A stretch of DNA of 64,000 nt from Pandoraea fibrosis (GCF_000807775.2 NZ_CP047385.1:5270001-5334000); one strand, 5' to 3'. Shown: positions 48,285-58,121, counted from the first letter of the stretch. A program made the numbers and translations. Notes: generated from the sequence alone by a model not told the origin.

Positions 48285-48548
48285 ATGAAACGCAAGCGCT
48301 TTTCAGTAGAGCAGATTGTGGCGGTACTGAAGCAGGCCGAGTTGGGCATGCCGGTGGCCGATCTCATCCGTCACGTCGGTATTTCGGAGCAGACGTTTTA
48401 TCGCTGGAAAAAGCAATACGCGGGTATATAGTCAGATCAGGTACGTGAGCTCAAACCGTTGCAAGATGAGAACGCACGACTTAAGAAGCTGGTGGCCGAG
48501 CTAAGCCTGGACGAGGCCATTTTGCAGGACGTTGCCTCAAAAAAGTAG
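48285..48548 (+). pseudogene. IS3 transposase OrfA with internal amber stop
   Basis: The 87-codon frame encodes a helix-turn-helix protein (MKRKRFSVEQIVAVLK..., DNA-binding helices at 8-45) followed by a leucine zipper (about 55-80) of IS3 OrfA. Codon 49 (48429-48431) is TAG where the family has an open codon, so the zipper part is not made from the normal start. Downstream, A AAA AAG (48539-48545) is a canonical -1 slippery heptamer leading into OrfB. AGGAGG lies 8 bp before the ATG. The amber codon should block OrfAB production unless suppressed. Confidence 0.88.
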
Positions 48549-48571
48549 CCCGGCCCGCGCTGAGAAAAGAC

Positions 48572-49387
48572 GTGGTGGATTACGTGATAAGCCACGACGG
48601 ATTGGCGATGAGGCGGGCCTGTCGTTTGGTGAAGCAACCTCGCAGTACGCAGTACTACCAAAGCGTGAAAGATCCTCGGCCCGAGCTTCGTGCCCGCATG
48701 CGCGAAATTGCCTATACGCGGGTGCGCTATGGTTATCGGCGCGTGCATGTGCTGCTACGACGTGAAGGCTGGCAGTTGGGCCGGGACCAAGCATACCGGC
48801 TGTATTGCGAAGAACAATTGCAACTACGATCGAAACTGCTCAAGCGCCGCAAGATGGTCGTCACGCGCGTGCAGAAAATCGTGCCGAGCAAACCAAATGA
48901 TGCCTGGAGTATGGATTTCGTCGCCGATCAACTCGCAGATGGCTCAAAGTTTCGCACGTTGACAGTTGTCGATGTATTCACGAAAGAAGCCCTGGCCATC
49001 GAAGTTGGTCAACGGTTGAGGGGAGAGCACGTGGTGTCGGCACTCAATCGTATCGCGGCCAGACGCGGTGCACCTCGGCATATTTTCGTAGACAACAGCA
49101 GTGAGTTTTCCGGGCGATTGCTCGACATGTGGGCATATCACCATAAGTCGAAAATCGATTTCAGTCGCCCAGGAAACCCCACGGACAATTGCCACATTGA
49201 AACGTTTAACGGATCATTCCGTGATGAATGCTTGAACTTGCATTGGTTCGAGACGCTGGACGAAGCGAAAGCGATTATCGAGGTATGGCGCGGGGACTAC
49301 AACGAGAGTCGGCCTCACTCAGCTCTTAAAGAGCTGGTGCCGGCCGAATTCGCCCGACAATTGGTGTTTTTACCCAGGTCGACTTGA
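48572..49387 (+). CDS. IS3 transposase OrfB (DDE integrase)
   Basis: The 271-residue part annotated from GTG 48572 contains the HTH_21-like region and an rve integrase core with DD(35)E residues Asp115, Asp174 and Glu210. The frame is open upstream to the slippery heptamer, so the natural product is an OrfAB fusion. Around Asp174 the sequence reads DNSSEF rather than the usual DNGSEF, and DNCHIETFNG rather than DNAYIESFNG, so it has drifted but is intact. Confidence 0.9.
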   Translation: MVDYVISHDGLAMRRACRLVKQPRSTQYYQSVKDPRPELRARMREIAYTRVRYGYRRVHVLLRREGWQLGRDQAYRLYCEEQLQLRSKLLKRRKMVVTRVQKIVPSKPNDAWSMDFVADQLADGSKFRTLTVVDVFTKEALAIEVGQRLRGEHVVSALNRIAARRGAPRHIFVDNSSEFSGRLLDMWAYHHKSKIDFSRPGNPTDNCHIETFNGSFRDECLNLHWFETLDEAKAIIEVWRGDYNESRPHSALKELVPAEFARQLVFLPRST

Positions 49388-49507
49388 CCCGATACGCCGA
49401 AAAACTCGCTCTGGATTTTGTATAGAAAACCCCAGCGGATCAGAGGAGCCGTTATCTCTAGATTCCGTTGGTACGAAATTTCCCGGACAGGGCGCGCTAA
49501 GTTAGAG

Positions 49508-50317
49508 TTACTTCTTATAAAAGTGATCTGTCTTCACTACGCCCTTGGGAAAAATCTTGCGCAGTCCCATGCGTAGCGCAGAGTCAGCGCGCAGCGCTAT
49601 GTCGCGCAGCACCTGTTCAGGACGGCCGCGGAAGGTCGTAACGTGAAAGTATTCTGCACTCTCGGCTGGAAACTTCGAGAAGTAGTAATTCGACACGCAG
49701 CAACGCGGACGATCTACATTGACCGGTGACACCGAGTGCCAGGATTGCGAGTTAGTGATCATTACTACCAGACGATTGAATCTGCTCTCAACAGTTACTT
49801 GACGGGCCTTCGGACCATCAGGCCAAAGCTCCAAGTTCCCTCCGTCTCTTAGACCCCAATCTTCAGATACATAGTACAAAAGGTTTAGAACTCGATAACG
49901 CTCACGTTCCTTGTCGTGAGAGTTATCTAGGTGCGGATTTAGGAAATGGTCCTTAGCCATCATAGAGATGCCCCCCGCGTACAGCAACTCGTCGGGCTCG
50001 AGTGCCTGCAGGTTGGTGATCTCACCGACCAACTCCACGATGCGCGGATCCTGGAAAGCGAACAGCGTCTCCTCCAGAATCGGGTCGAACTGATCCATCT
50101 GTGCGGCGATGTATTTCAGTTCTCGTAGACTCCTGCGCACGCGCATCGAATTGCCAGCTGGGTAAGCGTTTCGTATGCGACGTGCAGTCTCTGGGGGCAG
50201 CACATCGTCGAGCACGAAATAATGGATGGGCCCGGACGATTGCCATTGCGCCAGGATTTCGCTGCGGCTCGCCATCATGCGCGCCAAAATTTGATCCGCC
50301 AGTACTTTGCGATTCAT
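49508..50317 (-). CDS. 2OG-Fe(II) oxygenase
   Basis: The 269-residue protein has a double-stranded beta-helix core with the iron ligands His129, Asp131 and His194 and the 2-oxoglutarate Arg204 (PHLDNSHD, SWHSVSPV, DRPRCC). This prolyl 4-hydroxylase-like subgroup is common in polysaccharide and secondary-metabolite loci. It lies alone between two mobile-element remnants. Its codon use is less GC-rich than the cox genes, which fits recent acquisition. Substrate unknown; a hydroxylated sugar or lipid is possible. Confidence 0.85.
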   Translation of the reverse strand: MNRKVLADQILARMMASRSEILAQWQSSGPIHYFVLDDVLPPETARRIRNAYPAGNSMRVRRSLRELKYIAAQMDQFDPILEETLFAFQDPRIVELVGEITNLQALEPDELLYAGGISMMAKDHFLNPHLDNSHDKERERYRVLNLLYYVSEDWGLRDGGNLELWPDGPKARQVTVESRFNRLVVMITNSQSWHSVSPVNVDRPRCCVSNYYFSKFPAESAEYFHVTTFRGRPEQVLRDIALRADSALRMGLRKIFPKGVVKTDHFYKK

Positions 50318-50580
50318 TGTTGAGTCTCCAGATATGAAGGGAGCGTCAGGCCATTAGGAGATAGCGACTGCCGCAAGATTGCTAAAACCAACATGCCACC
50401 GGGGGCCAGTGACGTAGATTTTGGGATATTGGGTCATGAGTACGTCCGTGCATCGGTGATGTAGCCACCGTCAACGGACTTGATATTACCTAACCTTTCG
50501 AATTTGATGCCTCTTCCGTACTTTTGTAAGCACTCGATGAGTACCGTAGATCCGGTTGTTGACGCGCCGGTGATTGGCGG
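50318..50580. other. Spacer between oxygenase gene and IS66 remnant
   Basis: No gene is seen. The stretch is of mixed composition and probably contains the oxygenase promoter on the minus strand and the former outer end of the IS66 element. No terminal repeat of IS66 type was recognised. Confidence 0.4.
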
Positions 50581-50840
50581 TTATCGAATGGGCTCGATCT
50601 TAGCGGTGTCGGGCTGATGCTGTGCCACGTTCCATGGCAGCAACTCGTCGATACGATCGGCCGGGTGATCGGCAATCCGTTCAAGCACATAGGCGAGATA
50701 CGCTTCGGGAGTAAGGCCGTTCAGGCATGCCGTGCCGTGCCGATCAGGCTATACATGGCGGCGGCCCGCTCGCCGCCCGAGTCGGCGCCGGCAAACAGAT
50801 AGTTCCGGCGGCCGATAGCCACGCCGCCGGAGCAACGCAC
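50581..50840 (-). pseudogene. IS66 transposase (TnpC) C-terminal remnant, frameshifted
   Basis: On the minus strand the segment encodes GVAIGRRNYLFAGADSGGERAAAMYSLIGTA, the well-known end region of IS66 TnpC (shown here as a pattern over about 30 codons), then shifts frame at about 50727-50734 and continues as NGLTPEAYLAYVLERIADHP and DRIDELLPWN to a stop at 50581. An 8-bp word replaces one codon at the shift. Only the last 80 or so residues remain, so it is non-functional. Confidence 0.85.
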
Positions 50841-51135
50841 CGACGCGAAGCCGGCCGAGCGAGAGAAGAAGACTGCGCCCATCGAACAGATCGAAAAGCT
50901 GGAAAAGGAGATGAGCCAGGTACAGGAGAAGTACCAGGGGGCCGAGTCCAACTATGGATCCGACCTGCTCAACCTGGTGGTGGCCAAGGGCTACCTCAGC
51001 AAGCTGCTGGCCAACGAGGCCGTCAAGAGCCGCATCGGCCGCCACGAGCCCGAGATCCTGACCCACCTGGAGCTGGTGGTGAACACCGTCAGCATGGAAG
51101 AGGCGGTGCAGCAGCAACAGGAGGCCGATGCCTGA
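50836..51135 (+). pseudogene. C-terminal fragment of a ParB/RepB-like partition protein
   Basis: An open frame of about 100 codons encodes a charged coiled coil (EQIEKLEKEMSQVQEKY) followed by SDLLNLVVAKGYLSKLLANE and RHEPEILTHLELVV, which resembles the C-terminal part of RepB/ParB-type plasmid partition proteins. The first ATG (50911) gives only 74 residues; the frame appears to start at the IS66 junction. It is therefore a truncated gene rather than a complete one. Family assignment is from memory and moderate. Confidence 0.55.
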
Positions 51136-51331
51136 ACCCTTCTACTCCCGAGAAATATTTTTTATGACGGAGTGGACCGCACGGCAAAGCACCGGATACA
51201 ATGTTCAAGTTCTTACAGAACTTTACTTCGCCACTCCCCACGACTGCGCTTGCTGAACGTGATACAGCATGGCAGTAGCGTACCTAAAGCACATTCAAAC
51301 CCACACCGCACAGATAAAACTCGTCAATCTT
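51136..51331 (+). promoter_or_regulatory. Leader of the polysaccharide operon with ops/JUMPstart-like element
   Basis: GGCAGTAGCGTA at 51271-51282 differs by one base from the ops core GGCGGTAGCGT that recruits RfaH to paused RNA polymerase, and the flanking CAGCAT...CC fits the JUMPstart context. It lies 50 bp upstream of the first gene. A weak promoter candidate further upstream has TACAAT at 51197-51202 and TGGACC 18 bp before it. This placement is typical of O-antigen and capsule operons. Confidence 0.65.
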
Positions 51332-51697
51332 ATGACCAGTCGCCAAGCCAAACTGCAAGAAGACACCTATTTCAGGGTGATGCGCATCCTGCAAGAAAAC
51401 CCGGACCTTACCCAGCGCGAACTGGCCGAGAAACTGGGTATCAGCGTCGGTGGGCTGAATTACTGCCTGAAAGCGCTCATGGAGAAGGGCTTGGTGAAGA
51501 TGAAAAACTTCGCCAATTCCAAGAATAAGTTTGGCTATGTGTATGTGCTCACGCCAACAGGAATCTCAGAGAAAGCGGCCATCACGCACCGCTTCTTGCA
51601 GCGGAAGATGGATGAATATGAAGCCCTGAAGGCGGAAATCGAGGCGCTGAGGTCTGAGGTTGAAAAGTCTGGTGAGGAAGGGACTCAGCAAACATGA
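51332..51697 (+). CDS. MarR-family EPS-associated transcriptional regulator
   Basis: The 121-residue protein has a winged helix (about 8-75, with [31 protein letters not shown] in pieces) and a C-terminal coiled coil (about 85-112). It matches the small MarR-type regulators located at the start of exopolysaccharide and O-antigen operons in many proteobacteria. ATG 51332 is chosen by family length. Its 3' end overlaps manC by 4 bp, so it is the first gene of the operon. Confidence 0.9.
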   Translation: MTSRQAKLQEDTYFRVMRILQENPDLTQRELAEKLGISVGGLNYCLKALMEKGLVKMKNFANSKNKFGYVYVLTPTGISEKAAITHRFLQRKMDEYEALKAEIEALRSEVEKSGEEGTQQT

Positions 51698-53139
51698 TCA
51701 AAGTCACCCCCGTCATCCTCTGTGGTGGCTCCGGAACCCGTCTCTGGCCCCTCTCCCGCGCTGGATTTCCTAAACAGTTCCTGTCGCTGACTGGCAACGA
51801 AAGCCTGTTCCAGCAGGCTGCACAGCGCTTAGTGGCACTCGGTTCAGGTGACATACAGGTTGCTAGGCCTCTGATCGTTGCTGGCGAAGAGCACCGCTTT
51901 CTAGCATCTGAGCAACTGCGCGAGGCAGGTATTGAAATGGGCGCTGCCCTGCTGGAGCCGATAGGCCGCAACACGGCTCCTGCACTTACTTTGGCTGCGC
52001 TGGCTGCCCAGGAGGGTGGAGAAGACCCCGTGTTGGTTGTCACCCCCGCAGACCAAACTGTAGCCAACACAGCTGCCTTCACCCGGGCCATGCAGCAAGC
52101 CATTCGAGAGGCTGACAGCGGCAGCGTCGTCATTCTGGGCATTACCCCTGACCGCCCCGAAACCGGCTACGGCTATATCCAGACCCGAAGTGAAAGCAGT
52201 GCGGGAGTCGAGACAGTTCAGCGCTTTGTTGAGAAACCCAACGCCGACACCGCCCAGCAGTACATCAATGAAGGCGGATACTACTGGAACGCCGGAATAT
52301 TCGTGCTCAAAGCATCGTCCTGGCTACAGGCGCTGAGTGCGTTCCGCCCTGACATCGCCAATGCCACTGCAGCCGCGTGGAACGGCAAGTCGCAGGACAA
52401 AGCCTTCGTCCGACCCGGTAACGCCGAATTCACCGCCATCCCAAGCGAATCCATTGACTACGCCGTCATCGAGCGATGCCCTGGCAGCGACTTCCCCATC
52501 AAGATGGTGCCTATGGACGCAGGGTGGAGCGACCTAGGTGCTTGGGATGCAGTCTGGAACGTGCTGGCCAAAGACGACCAAGGCAACGCCCATCTGGGCG
52601 ACGTGCTCACCACCGACAGCCGTAATACCCTCGTGCATGCCTCCAGCCGGCTGGTCAGCTTGGTGGGGGTGAGCAACCTGATCGTCGTTGAAACACCCGA
52701 CGCCGTGCTCGTGGCCGACAAAACCCGCAGCCAAGAGGTGAAGCACATCGTCACCCAACTGCAAGCTACAAAGCGCGAAGAACACACTCTTCACCGCAAG
52801 GTGCACCGTCCTTGGGGCTGGTACGACAGCATCGACGCAGGCGGTCGCTTCAAGGTGAAGCGTATTCAGGTCAAACCCGGCGCCAGCCTCAGCCTGCAAA
52901 AGCACCACCACCGCGCCGAGCACTGGATAGTGGTCAAGGGCACCGCTGAGATCACCAATGGCGACAAGGTGTTGCTGCTGACTGAAAACCAGTCCACTTA
53001 CATCCCGGTGGGCGAAGTCCACCGCCTTGCCAACCCAGGCACCATCCCACTGGAAATCATCGAAGTGCAGTCGGGTAGCTACTTGGGCGAAGACGACATC
53101 GTCCGTTTTGAGGACAACTACGGGCGAACAAAACCATGA
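51694..53139 (+). CDS. manC: Mannose-1-phosphate guanylyltransferase / mannose-6-phosphate isomerase
   Basis: The 481-residue bifunctional enzyme makes GDP-mannose. The nucleotidyltransferase signature [14 protein letters not shown] lies at 9-22 followed by PKQFL; the FVEKP motif occurs near 175. The C-terminal cupin (about 360-475) carries the isomerase residues in [10 protein letters not shown] and [16 protein letters not shown]. Product feeds gmd and fcl. Stop overlaps the fcl start by 4 bp. Composition is about 55% GC, lower than the chromosome to the left. Confidence 0.96.
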   Translation: MIKVTPVILCGGSGTRLWPLSRAGFPKQFLSLTGNESLFQQAAQRLVALGSGDIQVARPLIVAGEEHRFLASEQLREAGIEMGAALLEPIGRNTAPALTLAALAAQEGGEDPVLVVTPADQTVANTAAFTRAMQQAIREADSGSVVILGITPDRPETGYGYIQTRSESSAGVETVQRFVEKPNADTAQQYINEGGYYWNAGIFVLKASSWLQALSAFRPDIANATAAAWNGKSQDKAFVRPGNAEFTAIPSESIDYAVIERCPGSDFPIKMVPMDAGWSDLGAWDAVWNVLAKDDQGNAHLGDVLTTDSRNTLVHASSRLVSLVGVSNLIVVETPDAVLVADKTRSQEVKHIVTQLQATKREEHTLHRKVHRPWGWYDSIDAGGRFKVKRIQVKPGASLSLQKHHHRAEHWIVVKGTAEITNGDKVLLLTENQSTYIPVGEVHRLANPGTIPLEIIEVQSGSYLGEDDIVRFEDNYGRTKP

Positions 53140-54119
53140 GTCACACCCCCAAGATCTACGTCGCAGGCCACCGGGGCATGGTGGGATCAGCCATCGTGCG
53201 GCAGTTGCTAGCCCAGGGCCAACCGGCCAGCCGCATCCTTACTCGCACCCATGCAGAGCTGGATCTCACCGACCAAACGGCCGTCCGCGCCTTTTTCGCT
53301 ACCGAAAAACCGGATCAGGTCTACCTCGCTGCCGCGAAGGTCGGCGGTATTCATGCCAACAACACTTACCCGGCCGAATTCATCTATCAAAACCTGATGA
53401 TGCAGGCCAACATCATCGACGCCGCCTTCCGCAATGGCGTACAGAAGCTACTGTTCCTCGGCTCCAGCTGCATTTACCCCAAGCTTGCTCCACAGCCTAT
53501 GCGGGAAGACGCGCTGCTGACCGGTACGCTGGAACCGACCAACGAGCCCTACGCCATCGCCAAAATAGCCGGCATAAAGCTGTGTGAAAGTTACAACCGG
53601 CAGTACGGCGATAGCCATGGTGTGGACTACCGCAGTGTCATGCCCACCAACCTCTACGGACCTGGCGACAACTACCACCCGGAAAACTCTCACGTTATCC
53701 CCGCACTGATCCGCCGCTTCCACCAAGCCAAGATCAACAGCGCCCCCAGCGTAGCAATCTGGGGCACCGGCTCCCCGAAGCGTGAATTCTTGTATGTCGA
53801 TGACATGGCGGCTGCCTGCGCTCACGTCATGAACTTGGACAAGTCCATTTACGACCAGCATACCCAGCCCATGCTCAGCCACATCAATGTGGGTTGCGGG
53901 GATGACATCACCATCCGCGATGTTGCTGAAGCGATTAGCAAGACGGTAGGTTACGAAGGCGAAATCACTTTCGACACTACCAAACCCGATGGCACTCCAC
54001 GCAAGCTCATGGACAGCTCACGCATGAATGCTTTGGGCTGGCACGCCCGGGTGGGACTGGAGGCCGGCCTAGATGCTGCCTACAAAGATTTCCTGATCAA
54101 TAACCTTTCCGAGCATTAA
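53136..54119 (+). CDS. fcl: GDP-L-fucose synthase
   Basis: The 327-residue extended short-chain dehydrogenase/epimerase converts GDP-4-keto-6-deoxymannose to GDP-L-fucose with NADPH. The Rossmann motif GHRGMVGSA is at 11-19; the active-site SSCIYP and YAIAK (Tyr-x-x-x-Lys) follow near 110 and 143. Unlike the usual gmd-fcl order, fcl precedes gmd here. Translationally coupled to manC. Confidence 0.95.
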   Translation: MSHTPKIYVAGHRGMVGSAIVRQLLAQGQPASRILTRTHAELDLTDQTAVRAFFATEKPDQVYLAAAKVGGIHANNTYPAEFIYQNLMMQANIIDAAFRNGVQKLLFLGSSCIYPKLAPQPMREDALLTGTLEPTNEPYAIAKIAGIKLCESYNRQYGDSHGVDYRSVMPTNLYGPGDNYHPENSHVIPALIRRFHQAKINSAPSVAIWGTGSPKREFLYVDDMAAACAHVMNLDKSIYDQHTQPMLSHINVGCGDDITIRDVAEAISKTVGYEGEITFDTTKPDGTPRKLMDSSRMNALGWHARVGLEAGLDAAYKDFLINNLSEH

Positions 54120-54130
54120 AGGCCATTACT

Positions 54131-55258
54131 GTGACTACTCAACCCAAAGTTGCTCTTATCACCGGCATCACTGGTCAAGATGGCTCCTATCTCGCCGAGT
54201 TTTTGCTTGAAAAGGGTTACATCGTTCACGGCATCAAGCGCCGGGGCAGCTTGTTTAACACCCAGCGCATCGACCACATTTACCAAGATCCGCACATCGA
54301 CAATGCGCGCTTCAAGCTGCACTATGGTGACCTATCCGACACAAGCAACCTGGTGCGCATCATTCAGGAAACACAGCCAGACGAGATTTACAACCTCGGT
54401 GCCATGAGCCATGTTGCAGTGTCTTTCGAAAGCCCTGAATACACGGCTGACATTGACGGGATTGGCACGCTGCGTATTCTTGAGGCCATTCGCATCCTGG
54501 GCCTTGAGAAGAAGACTCGTTTCTATCAAGCTTCTACATCTGAGTTGTACGGCTTGGTGCAAGAAACTCCACAAAGGGAAACCACGCCGTTCTACCCACG
54601 CAGCCCCTACGCTGTGGCCAAGCTGTACGCCTACTGGATAGTGGTGAATTACCGCGAGGCTTACGGTATGTACGCCTGTAACGGCATTCTGTTCAACCAC
54701 GAGAGCCCGCGCCGTGGTGAGACTTTTGTGACTCGAAAAATCACCCGTGGTTTGGCAAACATTGCCCAAGGCTTGGAGCCGTGCCTGTACATGGGAAATA
54801 TGGATGCGCTGCGCGACTGGGGGCATGCCAAAGACTATGTGCGCATGCAGTGGATGATGCTGCAGCAACAGCAGCCTGAAGACTTCGTCATCGCCACTGG
54901 TGTGCAATACAGCGTACGCCAGTTTATTAAATGGTCTGCTGCCGAATTGGGCATCAAGTTGCGTTTCGAAGGCCAGGGCGTGGACGAAGTCGCCATCATC
55001 GATAGCATCACGGGTGACAAGGCTCCGGCGCTTAAAACCGGGCAGATCATCGTACGGGTCGACCCTCGTTACTTCCGACCCACCGAGGTGGAAACCCTGC
55101 TAGGTGATCCGTCTAAAGCCAAGGCCAAGCTGGGCTGGACTCCTGAAATCACCGTGCAACAAATGTGCGCCGAAATGGTGGCAGCTGACCTGCAAGCTTC
55201 TAAACAGCACGCTCTGCTTAAGGCAAATGGTTTCGCCGTGAACGTCAGCGTCGAATAG
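54131..55258 (+). CDS. gmd: GDP-mannose 4,6-dehydratase
   Basis: The 375-residue enzyme removes water from GDP-mannose to give GDP-4-keto-6-deoxymannose. [15 protein letters not shown] at 13-27 is the NADP site typical of Gmd; STSELYG and [10 protein letters not shown] hold the Thr/Ser, Glu and Tyr-x-x-x-Lys catalytic residues, and [17 protein letters not shown] is a Gmd hallmark. GTG or ATG start choice: the frame begins at GTG 54131, 11 bp after fcl. Confidence 0.96.
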   Translation: MTTQPKVALITGITGQDGSYLAEFLLEKGYIVHGIKRRGSLFNTQRIDHIYQDPHIDNARFKLHYGDLSDTSNLVRIIQETQPDEIYNLGAMSHVAVSFESPEYTADIDGIGTLRILEAIRILGLEKKTRFYQASTSELYGLVQETPQRETTPFYPRSPYAVAKLYAYWIVVNYREAYGMYACNGILFNHESPRRGETFVTRKITRGLANIAQGLEPCLYMGNMDALRDWGHAKDYVRMQWMMLQQQQPEDFVIATGVQYSVRQFIKWSAAELGIKLRFEGQGVDEVAIIDSITGDKAPALKTGQIIVRVDPRYFRPTEVETLLGDPSKAKAKLGWTPEITVQQMCAEMVAADLQASKQHALLKANGFAVNVSVE

Positions 55259-55261
55259 TCT

Positions 55262-56257
55262 ATGTCGATCGTTCATTTAACTAGCGGGCGGGAATTTGCC
55301 ATCGAATCCGGCAGTTCCATACTTGACGCAGCCTCATCTGCAGGTATCGCGTTGCCCTACAGTTGTCGTACTGGTCGCTGCAGCGCATGCAAAGCACTCG
55401 TTCGACGCGGTCAAACTCGTTCGCTCACTGACGAAACGGGTCTTAGCCCCGAGGAGATCGAGAGGGGATGGATCCTCACTTGTGTGCGCACAGCGGAAAC
55501 AGATGTCGAGCTGGACACAGAGGACCTGGGGGGTATTACCCTGCCTCAACCTAAAACGCTACCCTGCCGGATTGCCGAACTAGAGAAACTTGCGCCAGAT
55601 GTTGTGAGAGTGAAACTCAGGCTCCCTCCCACTTCTGCCTTCTCTTTCATACCTGGCCAATACATAAATGTTATAGGTGCCAATGGCCTACGCCGTAGTT
55701 ACTCACTGGCAAATGCAAGTCATGTAGAAAAATTACTTGAATTGCATATCAGAGCCGTCAACGGCGGGGCGATGAGTGATTATTGGTTTAACCACGCCAG
55801 AACAAATGATCTATTGCGTCTGAACGGGCCGCTGGGTACTTTCTTTCTGCGCGGATGTGCAAACACCGACATCTTCTTTTTGGCAACAGGTACTGGCATA
55901 GCGCCAGTGAAAGCCATACTTGAATCGTTGACACAAATGCACGAAGAGCAGCTGCCTAGGTCCGTGACCGTGCTATGGGGTGGGCGGAAACCCGAGGATT
56001 TCTATATGGACATTGCAGCCATCCCTGGAAAGCACCGTTATATCCCTGCGATTTCTCGCCATAACGAGGGTTGGACTGGTGCTAAAGGGTACGTTCAGGA
56101 TATTTTGTTATCTACAGCGCCGGATCTAAGTAATTCGGCCGTCTACGCTTGCGGCTCTGACAACATGATCCACGATGCAAAAAAATTACTGTCCGATGCT
56201 GGTTTGCCCTTGGAGCGTTTTTACTCAGATGCATTTGTCAGTTCAGGCAACATTTAA
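55262..56257 (+). CDS. ascD: CDP-6-deoxy-delta-3,4-glucoseen reductase (E3)
   Basis: The 331-residue flavo-iron-sulfur reductase passes electrons from NADH to the E1 dehydratase (RfbH) during 3-deoxygenation. The N-terminal ferredoxin domain has Cys35, Cys40, Cys43 and Cys74 for a [2Fe-2S] cluster; the FAD domain shows RRSYSLAN near 145 and the NAD domain LATGTGIAPVKAI near 207. The same protein is called DdhD or RfbI in other O-antigen loci. Composition is AT-richer than downstream genes. Confidence 0.93.
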   Translation: MSIVHLTSGREFAIESGSSILDAASSAGIALPYSCRTGRCSACKALVRRGQTRSLTDETGLSPEEIERGWILTCVRTAETDVELDTEDLGGITLPQPKTLPCRIAELEKLAPDVVRVKLRLPPTSAFSFIPGQYINVIGANGLRRSYSLANASHVEKLLELHIRAVNGGAMSDYWFNHARTNDLLRLNGPLGTFFLRGCANTDIFFLATGTGIAPVKAILESLTQMHEEQLPRSVTVLWGGRKPEDFYMDIAAIPGKHRYIPAISRHNEGWTGAKGYVQDILLSTAPDLSNSAVYACGSDNMIHDAKKLLSDAGLPLERFYSDAFVSSGNI

Positions 56258-56275
56258 CCAATCTGAAGACGAAAT

Positions 56276-57049
56276 ATGAAAGCAGTCATTCTTGCAGGAG
56301 GGCTGGGCACAAGACTCAGCGAGGAGACATCAACCCGACCAAAGCCTATGGTGGAAATTGGTGGCAAGCCAATGCTTTGGCACATTATGAAAATGTATTC
56401 CCACCATGGCATCAATGATTTCGTGGTGTGTTGCGGATACAAGGGTTACGTCATCAAAGAGTATTTCGCAAACTACTTCCTACACATGTCAGACGTTACC
56501 TTTGACATGCAAGCCAACACCATGCACGTGCATGAGAAACGTGCTGAGCCATGGAAAGTCACCCTTGTAGATACTGGGGATGACTCAATGACTGGCGGAC
56601 GTCTTGGCCGAGTTGCCAATTACGTGAAAGATGAGAAGGATTTTTGTTTTACGTATGGCGACGGCGTGGGCGATATAGATATCTCTGCAACCATTTCTTT
56701 TCATCGCCAACATGGCAAATCCGCTACCCTCACAGCGACTTTCCCGCCTGGGCGTTTTGGTGCGTTGGATATTCAAAGCCGTCAGGTCATGAGCTTCAAA
56801 GAAAAGCCGAAAGGTGATGGCGCGATGATCAATGGTGGTTTCTTCGTGCTCAGCCCCAAAGTGTTGGGTTACTTGAACGGCGACAGCACCATCTGGGAGC
56901 AAGAACCGCTGATGAAGCTTGCCGAGGATGGCCAACTGATGGCCTTTGAACATCACGGCTTCTGGCAGCCGATGGACACACTGCGAGACAAGCTCCTCTT
57001 AGAGGAGCTTTGGGCTTCAGGCAAAGCTCCTTGGAAGAAGTGGGACTGA
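56276..57049 (+). CDS. rfbF: Glucose-1-phosphate cytidylyltransferase
   Basis: The 257-residue enzyme makes CDP-glucose, the precursor of CDP-dideoxyhexoses. It starts with the nucleotidyltransferase motif AGGLGTRLSEETSTRPKPM at 6-24 and has the family core WHIMKMYSHHG and the DFCFTYGDGVGDID metal site near 120. Full length. It is 18 bp after ascD and 7 bp before rfbG. GC is about 50%. Confidence 0.95.
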   Translation: MKAVILAGGLGTRLSEETSTRPKPMVEIGGKPMLWHIMKMYSHHGINDFVVCCGYKGYVIKEYFANYFLHMSDVTFDMQANTMHVHEKRAEPWKVTLVDTGDDSMTGGRLGRVANYVKDEKDFCFTYGDGVGDIDISATISFHRQHGKSATLTATFPPGRFGALDIQSRQVMSFKEKPKGDGAMINGGFFVLSPKVLGYLNGDSTIWEQEPLMKLAEDGQLMAFEHHGFWQPMDTLRDKLLLEELWASGKAPWKKWD

Positions 57050-57056
57050 CCTGAAC

Positions 57057-58121
57057 ATGGAGCAGACCAATACTGAATTCTGGCTTGCCAAGCGCGTCCT
57101 ACTCACGGGCCACACCGGCTTCAAAGGTAGCTGGCTAAGTCTTTGGTTGCAGTCAATGGGTGCAAACTTGCGCGGTTTATCCTTGGTGCCGCCGACAGAA
57201 CCAGCGCTGTTCAATGTAGCCCGAGTCGCCGAAGGCATGGAGCACCGCATCGCGGACATCCGCGACTTCGCTGCGGTGAAGGCCGAGATGGACAACTTCA
57301 AGCCGGAGATCGTCATCCACATGGCGGCTCAGCCGCTGGTGCGCCTGTCCTACAACCAGCCGATCGAGACCTACGCGACCAACGTGATGGGCACAGTGCA
57401 CGTGCTCGAAGCCGCACGTCATGCGGGCTCGGTCAAGGCCATCGTGAACATCACGACGGACAAGTGCTACGAGAACCGCGAATGGGTCTGGGGCTATCGC
57501 GAAGACGAGCCCATGGGCGGCTACGACCCCTACTCCAACAGCAAGGGCTGTGCGGAGCTGGTGAGTTCGGCCTACCGCAAATCTTTCCTGAAGGACGCTG
57601 GCATAGCGATGGCGACAGCCCGCGCGGGCAACGTCATCGGTGGTGGTGACTGGGCACTGGACCGCCTGATCCCGGACATACTTCGGGCGCTTCAAGATAT
57701 GCAGCCAGTGCTGATCCGCAACCCGCATGCAATCCGTCCGTGGCAGCACGTGCTGGAGCCGCTGTCGGGCTACCTGCTGCTGGCCGAGCGCCTCTATACG
57801 CACGGCCAGGCCGACGCCGAAGGCTGGAACTTCGGTCCGCGCGACGAGGACGCCCGTCCCGTGCAATGGATTGTCGAGCACCTGTGCGAGTCCTGGGGCA
57901 ACGGCGCCTCCTGGACGCTGCAGCCGGGCAATCACCCGCATGAAGCCAGCTTCCTGAAGCTGGACATCTCCAAGGCGCGTCAGCGCCTGCAATGGGCGCC
58001 GCGCTGGTCTCTCGAGACCACGCTGAGCCGTATCACTGACTGGCATAAGGCCTGGCTCTCGGGCCAGGACATGCGCGCCATCTGCCTGGATCAAATTTCT
58101 CAATACCGATCAGACTTATGA
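57057..58121 (+). CDS. rfbG: CDP-glucose 4,6-dehydratase
   Basis: The 354-residue short-chain dehydrogenase family enzyme converts CDP-glucose to CDP-4-keto-6-deoxyglucose with bound [20 protein letters not shown] at 15-31 is the nucleotide site; ITTDKCYEN and [12 protein letters not shown] carry the catalytic Thr/Asp and Tyr-x-x-x-Lys-type residues. The first 150 bp are AT-richer like rfbF; from about 57.2 kb on the gene is clearly GC-richer, suggesting a recombination joint inside it. It overlaps rfbH by 4 bp. Confidence 0.95.
   Translation: MEQTNTEFWLAKRVLLTGHTGFKGSWLSLWLQSMGANLRGLSLVPPTEPALFNVARVAEGMEHRIADIRDFAAVKAEMDNFKPEIVIHMAAQPLVRLSYNQPIETYATNVMGTVHVLEAARHAGSVKAIVNITTDKCYENREWVWGYREDEPMGGYDPYSNSKGCAELVSSAYRKSFLKDAGIAMATARAGNVIGGGDWALDRLIPDILRALQDMQPVLIRNPHAIRPWQHVLEPLSGYLLLAERLYTHGQADAEGWNFGPRDEDARPVQWIVEHLCESWGNGASWTLQPGNHPHEASFLKLDISKARQRLQWAPRWSLETTLSRITDWHKAWLSGQDMRAICLDQISQYRSDL

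Larger units (their letters stand above)
48221..49426 (+). mobile_element. IS3-family insertion sequence, about 1.2 kb
   Basis: The element has two overlapping transposase frames typical of the IS3 family. The ends share imperfect 31-bp inverted repeats (48221-48251 and 49396-49426) with an 11-bp perfect inner core, AGTTTTTCGGC at 48241-48251 and its complement at 49396-49406. Both outer ends begin TCTA. A target duplication was not clear. The outer borders are estimated from these repeats and could be off by a few tens of bases. Confidence 0.7.

Noticed and set aside
50836-51135. A functional plasmid partition gene
   Set aside because: Only the C-terminal part is present and it begins at the IS66 junction, so it is treated as a fragment.
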